A stretch of 8,878 nucleotides of DNA from Chloroflexota bacterium. GTDB lineage: Bacteria > Chloroflexota > Anaerolineae > Anaerolineales > Villigracilaceae. The notes under the pieces were generated by a model. That model did no database searches and had not been told where the DNA came from. It saw only the letters and a program-made list of their open reading frames with translations. Location of the stretch: contig JAPLGV010000138.1 of the NCBI GenBank assembly GCA_026389975.1, positions 1 to 8,878 of the forward strand. Reading direction: 5' to 3'. Position numbers and translations under genes: made by a program. Each line of letters starts with the position of its first letter. Positions within the stretch are counted from its first letter, which is position 1. Positions 5,678 to 8,878 of this stretch are shown piece by piece.

Positions 5678-6826
5678 ATGCCCGAAAATCCTCCCCTGCT
5701 TGTAGAATTCAACCGCCCCGTGATGATGGGCAAAGAGAACGAATATATGGCGCAGGCCATCGCCGCCGCCAAGATTTCCGGCGACGGACCGTTCACCCGG
5801 AAAGCAAATGCTCTGCTCGAGCAGCAGCTCGGTGTCCCAAAAGTCCTGCTGACCACATCTTGCACCCACGCGTTGGAGATGATCGCCATCCTGCTTGATA
5901 TCCAACCCGGTGACGAGGTGGTTTTCCCATCATTCACCTTTGTCTCGACGGTTAATGCCTTCGTTCTGCGCGGCGCAAAACCGGTATTCGCGGACATCCG
6001 GCCGGATACCCTTAACCTGGACGAATCCCAACTCGAGGCGAAAATCACGCCCAGGACGAAGGCCATCGTCCCGGTCCATTATGCCGGCGTCGCCTGCGAG
6101 ATGGATGCCATCCTGGAAATCGCCCGCCGCAGTAATGCCGCGGTGGTGGAAGACAATGCCCACGGGTTATTTGGCAAGTACAAAGACCGGTATCTCGGCA
6201 CGTTTGGCGTTTTGGCTGCTCAAAGTTTCCACGAAACCAAAAATTTCACCTGTGGCGAGGGTGGCGCGCTGCTCATCAATAATCCAGCCTTGGTTGAGCG
6301 TGCCGAAATTATCCGCGAAAAAGGTACCAATCGCAGCCATTTCTTTCGCGGCCAGGTAGATAAGTACACCTGGGTGGATATCGGTTCCAGTTATCTCCCA
6401 TCAGATATCCTGGCTGCTTTCCTATATGCTCAGCTCGAGCAGCGCGAGAAGATTCAGACCCAGCGCCAGATGGTTTGGAATTATTACTACAAAAACCTGA
6501 AAGATTGGGCATCGGCCCATGAAATCCAATTGCCCTATGTACCGGAGTACTGTGATCAGGCCTACCACATGTTCTACATGCTCCTGCCAACGTTCGAATT
6601 GCGCCAAGGGCTGATCACTCACTTGCGCCAGTGCGGTATTGAAAGCGTGTTCCATTATCTGCCGCTCCACCTCTCCGAGATGGGCGCCCGCTTTGGCGGC
6701 AAGCCAGGCGATTGCCCCGTGACCGAGCGGGTCAGCGACCAACTCCTGCGCCTGCCTTTCTACAACGTTCTAACCAGAGAAGAGCAGGACCGGGTCATCG
6801 AAACTACCCTGGAGTATGATTTCTAG
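5678..6826 (+). CDS. wecE: dTDP-4-amino-4,6-dideoxygalactose transaminase (WecE/RffA type)
   Basis: This PLP enzyme of the DegT/DnrJ/EryC1/StrS family would convert dTDP-4-keto-6-deoxyglucose plus glutamate to dTDP-4-amino-4,6-dideoxygalactose. The 382-aa sequence follows E. coli WecE closely from memory: GDGPFTRK (35-42), LLTTSCTHALEM (57-68), DIQPGDEVVFPSFTFVST (74-91), FVLRGAKPVF (95-104), IVPVHYAGVACEMD (130-143). VVEDNAH (156-162) carries D159 for the pyridine nitrogen. SFHETKN carries the Schiff-base lysine K188. REKGTNRSHFFRGQVDKYTW (213-232) is WecE-typical, followed by DIGSSYL. All catalytic residues are present. The ribosome-binding site is weak, and with 3 bases from the previous stop, translational coupling is likely. 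The dTDP-glucose synthase and dehydratase (RmlA, RmlB) are not in the window. The exact product epimer is inferred from similarity only. Confidence 0.93.
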   Translation: MPENPPLLVEFNRPVMMGKENEYMAQAIAAAKISGDGPFTRKANALLEQQLGVPKVLLTTSCTHALEMIAILLDIQPGDEVVFPSFTFVSTVNAFVLRGAKPVFADIRPDTLNLDESQLEAKITPRTKAIVPVHYAGVACEMDAILEIARRSNAAVVEDNAHGLFGKYKDRYLGTFGVLAAQSFHETKNFTCGEGGALLINNPALVERAEIIREKGTNRSHFFRGQVDKYTWVDIGSSYLPSDILAAFLYAQLEQREKIQTQRQMVWNYYYKNLKDWASAHEIQLPYVPEYCDQAYHMFYMLLPTFELRQGLITHLRQCGIESVFHYLPLHLSEMGARFGGKPGDCPVTERVSDQLLRLPFYNVLTREEQDRVIETTLEYDF

Positions 6827-6827
6827 C

Positions 6828-8558
6828 ATGAAACGAACCTATCTGGTTTTCTTTACAATAACAGTTCTTCTCGAGGGTTTTGCGGCTATTTTCATGCTCT
6901 GGCAGATGCAGTTTGATGCCGGCCGTGGGCAGATGGTAAATTATGCCGTCCTACGTGTGATCTTGACGGCGCTCAGCGGTATCGTGCTGGCTGTTCTTTT
7001 CGGCCTCCTGATTGTTTTTTTCCGGGGAGATAATTTTGTGCCAACCATCTTCGCCTTTTTGGATGGCCGACTGGTTGGTTTAAAAATGCGCTTGTTTTTT
7101 ATTCAGGGAACGCTAACGCTCTTGACCATTTTCCTGGCTGAGTGTTTCCTGCTGACCTACCTGGCCATCCCCGTGCCGATGCGGCCGGTCCTGGTCTGGG
7201 CAACGCTAACCACTTTCCAGATCTGGTTGGTGCTTCGGTTGGCTTACGCTTCGGAATACCGCAAACGTCCCTCGCTGGCAGCCCGTCTGCGGGAAAAATG
7301 GCAAGGGTGGCTCCCCGTCCAGCGCAAGACCCTCATTGTTCTGGCGGTGATGGGCCTGGTCTATTTTGTCGGCTTCATGCCCACTAACTTTATGTTGGAT
7401 AGCAATGGCCATTTTTACACACATTCTGATGAAGCAGTCATTTACCCGGATGTGGCCAAGGTCCTGGTCTGGAAAGGAACCATCTCGGACGTGGTGCACC
7501 TTGTGATTGAGCAATGGCCCTGGTGGTACGGTTACCCCTACCTGCCAATGTCAGCGGCAGTGCTGTTAGTACCACGTCTTGTCTTAGGTATTGATTATGC
7601 AAGTAACATCCAATTGAACGTTTTCCTGTTGCGGCAGTTCATCAGCATCTTGCCAATGCTCCTATCAATAATGCTTCTTGTTTACATGGCGAATCGCTAC
7701 AAGTCGCTGTGGCAGTCAGTAGCAATATTTGTTTTCCTGGCACTTGTGCCGGGAGTGGTGAAATTCAATTACCAGTTTTGGCATCCAGACAGCATCATTG
7801 TCCTGTTGATCCTGCTGACATTCTTCTTCCTGGAAAAAGACAGACTGCGCTTCGGCAAGTATTTCTACTTTGCCGCCGTGACCTGTGGCCTGACGGTTTC
7901 GATAAAACTGTGGGGGCTGTTCTTCGTACTGGCGATCGGTGGTTATCTGCTGGCCGGGTTGTTGCGGAAACAGTTGACCTTCAAACAGGCTGTGCTCTCA
8001 GGCCTGGCATTCATCCTGGCAATGGTGGGAACGGTCATCATCACCAGCCCTGGTTTGATCGCTCCGTACATCACTAGGGTGGCGTTGGAGAGCTGGACTC
8101 AGCAGCAGGGTGCCATTCTGCATGGGTATGTTGAGCCCGACCCGACCAACGTTTATGGGGTCGGTTTGGCAAACTGGCTGCGCTTCTTCGGTTTCTATTT
8201 CATGAAGCCGTTCTTCTTTTTCTTCGCTGTAATCTCTCTTCTGATAAGTTCTTTGTGGGGATCACGGAAAGTTCTCAGCCGACTGATCCTGGCCTGGAGT
8301 GTGGCGGTGGCCTTCTTCCTTGTTAATTTCGCGGCGATGAAAAACTTCCAATACATGCTGCCTCTAATGATGCCACTATATTTGGGAGCTATACTTTTCC
8401 CGTTGCCAGCAGTGACAGACACGAATTCTAAAACCCCGGCTTTCCTGAAAAAGCCATTGATGCAGCAGATTCTCTGGGGCATTTCGCTCTTGCTATTTTC
8501 TATTCAGTTCATTATAAATTGCATCATAGTAATACGTTCACCAATGATGGGATACTAA
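6828..8558 (+). CDS. Polytopic membrane protein, probable GT-C fold glycosyltransferase
   Basis: This 576-aa protein is almost entirely membrane helices, about 12-14. Four N-terminal helices (about 5-25, 43-66, 90-115, 120-142) precede a cytoplasmic-looking basic loop (144-166) and a fifth helix (about 167-188). The first large outer loop then has HSDEAVIYPDVAKVL (199-213). An acidic D/E pair at this spot is the usual catalytic site of GT-C enzymes (GT39/GT83/PMT-like), which use polyprenyl-phosphate sugars outside the membrane. YGYPYLPMSA (234-243) and FNYQFWHPDSII (313-324) are also GT-C-like. No specific family is certain. I chose the ATG at 6828, one base after the wecE stop. An in-frame ATG at 6816 adds four residues but leaves GGAG only one base away. 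In the cassette it is the natural user of the lipid-linked sugar made by the GT2 enzyme. Confidence 0.75.
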   Translation: MKRTYLVFFTITVLLEGFAAIFMLWQMQFDAGRGQMVNYAVLRVILTALSGIVLAVLFGLLIVFFRGDNFVPTIFAFLDGRLVGLKMRLFFIQGTLTLLTIFLAECFLLTYLAIPVPMRPVLVWATLTTFQIWLVLRLAYASEYRKRPSLAARLREKWQGWLPVQRKTLIVLAVMGLVYFVGFMPTNFMLDSNGHFYTHSDEAVIYPDVAKVLVWKGTISDVVHLVIEQWPWWYGYPYLPMSAAVLLVPRLVLGIDYASNIQLNVFLLRQFISILPMLLSIMLLVYMANRYKSLWQSVAIFVFLALVPGVVKFNYQFWHPDSIIVLLILLTFFFLEKDRLRFGKYFYFAAVTCGLTVSIKLWGLFFVLAIGGYLLAGLLRKQLTFKQAVLSGLAFILAMVGTVIITSPGLIAPYITRVALESWTQQQGAILHGYVEPDPTNVYGVGLANWLRFFGFYFMKPFFFFFAVISLLISSLWGSRKVLSRLILAWSVAVAFFLVNFAAMKNFQYMLPLMMPLYLGAILFPLPAVTDTNSKTPAFLKKPLMQQILWGISLLLFSIQFIINCIIVIRSPMMGY

Positions 8559-8564
8559 CCATGC

Positions 8565-8570
8565 TATAAT
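8565..8570 (+). promoter_or_regulatory. -10 box of the tRNA-Ile2 promoter
   Basis: A perfect TATAAT ends 10 bases before the mature tRNA 5' end and begins 6 bases after the stop of the membrane-protein gene. At 17-base spacing I see no good -35 box (8542-8547 reads CAATGA), so the tRNA may also be made by read-through from the cassette. Confidence 0.5.
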
Positions 8571-8579
8571 ACCGGGCGC

Positions 8580-8652
8580 GGGCCCGTGGCGCAGTGGTTA
8601 GCGCAGGCGACTCATAATCGCTTGGTCGCAGGTCCGAGTCCTGCCGGGCCCA
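8580..8652 (+). tRNA. tRNA-Ile2 (anticodon CAT, lysidine type)
   Basis: The cloverleaf is complete. The acceptor is GGGCCCG with CGGGCCC (8645-8651) and discriminator A8652. The D stem is GCGC/GCGC around AGTGGTTA. The anticodon stem is GGCGA/TCGCT with loop CTCATAA, giving CAT at 8613-8615. The T stem is GCAGG/CCTGC. The run from the D loop through the variable loop is nearly the same as E. coli ileX, including GGCGACTCATAATCGCTTGG. This supports Ile2 (C34 changed to lysidine by TilS, reading AUA) over Met. The initiator is excluded by the G1-C72 pair and the lack of GGG/CCC in the anticodon stem. The T loop is TCCGAGT, so position 55 is C, not T, which is unusual. CCA is not encoded (CCT follows the discriminator). 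Confidence 0.95.
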
Positions 8653-8778
8653 CCTTTCATGCAAGTTCTAATGCGCAGTTCCTTTATTATGGAGGAAATA
8701 TCCCAATCTTCTAGTAAATTTCCTTCAAATAAATGAAGATACTCTATCCTCAGATTAAAAAAGAGAGGAGTAACTTGT
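8653..8778 (+). other. AT-rich leader between tRNA-Ile2 and the next gene, with possible hairpins
   Basis: This stretch encodes nothing I can support and is much richer in A and T than the rest of the window. No terminator with a T-run follows the tRNA. It can fold several ways: AGGAAAT near 8692 with ATTTCCT near 8718, CTTCA (8723-8727) with TGAAG (8734-8738), or alternatively ATCTTC (8706-8711) with GAAGAT (8735-8740). TCCTC (8747-8751) can pair with GAGGA (8765-8769), which is the ribosome-binding site of the following gene. These are pairings seen by eye and could be chance in AT-rich DNA. Confidence 0.4.
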
Positions 8779-8878
8779 ATGCCTACGCAAACTATTCCAG
8801 ACCTTAATTTTGACCATTTTGTTCTTGCAGAGATTCCTAATTTATTCGTATCGAACAAATTAAAGATAAACACCGATT
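8779..8878 (+). CDS. 5' end of an unrecognised gene, cut by the window edge
   Basis: An ATG at 8779 opens a frame of 33 codons with no stop before the window ends. It is preceded by GAGAGGAG (8763-8770) at 8 bases, the strongest ribosome-binding site in the window. The visible N-terminus starts MPTQTIPDLNFDHFVLAEIP and continues with NLFVSNKLKI. I do not recognise it; no signal peptide or membrane helix is visible. Only 33 of its 100 bases are G or C, against a clearly GC-rich left half of the window, so it probably came from a different source. Its place just after a tRNA gene fits the first gene of an acquired segment. A chance open frame is possible at this length, but the ribosome-binding site argues against it. 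Confidence 0.55.
   Translation, partial: MPTQTIPDLNFDHFVLAEIPNLFVSNKLKINTD

Noticed and set aside
8598..8873. A 91-residue open frame on the minus strand ending in GGPGRTRTCDQAIMSRLR
   Set aside because: Its C-terminal part is the antisense of tRNA-Ile2. This peptide ending is a well-known database artefact from translated tRNA genes, and the frame has no ribosome-binding site. The plus-strand gene at 8779 is better supported.

Overview
The window looks like a chromosomal segment of a free-living bacterium with moderately high GC. The mix is a housekeeping lipA, a long ClpP-class NfeD protease, a leaderless-looking promoter, a MITE-like 'TTGCGAG...GAAGCAA' intergenic repeat, and a cell-envelope sugar cassette. 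This best fits Chloroflexota (Anaerolineae-like), but no rRNA or other decisive marker is present, so the placement is an inference.

Left part, minus strand (11-2654). A membrane NfeD/ClpP-class serine protease gene is transcribed leftward. A 141-bp palindrome-rich repeat follows it, then lipA (lipoyl synthase), then a 79-residue conserved hypothetical protein that overlaps lipA by ATGA. A compact divergent promoter region (2655-2735) separates the protease gene from a rightward gene for a membrane protein with a NERD-like (nuclease-related) domain. That promoter region carries a perfect 15-bp palindrome, and the rightward mRNA would begin at or next to its start codon. The NERD-like domain appears to have its catalytic Glu/Lys pair exchanged.

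Middle (3852-4052). A strong promoter drives a tRNA-Gly(UCC) gene. It is followed by a large nested hairpin with a T-run, taken as a terminator.

Right part, plus strand (4053-8558). Four tightly packed genes form an envelope-glycan cassette: a polyprenyl-phosphate GT2 glycosyltransferase with two C-terminal membrane helices, a WbqC-like protein, a WecE-type dTDP-4-keto-6-deoxyglucose aminotransferase, and a large polytopic GT-C-like membrane protein. A reasonable model is that the aminotransferase makes a 4-amino-4,6-dideoxyhexose nucleotide, WbqC acts on that or a related sugar, GT2 loads a sugar onto the lipid carrier, and the GT-C protein transfers from the carrier on the outer face of the membrane.

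Right end (8580-8878). A tRNA-Ile2 gene (CAT anticodon, to be lysidinylated) has an unusual C at position 55. It marks a sharp switch to AT-rich DNA. That DNA carries the start of an unrecognised gene with a strong ribosome-binding site, which runs off the window. This is a candidate edge of an acquired island.
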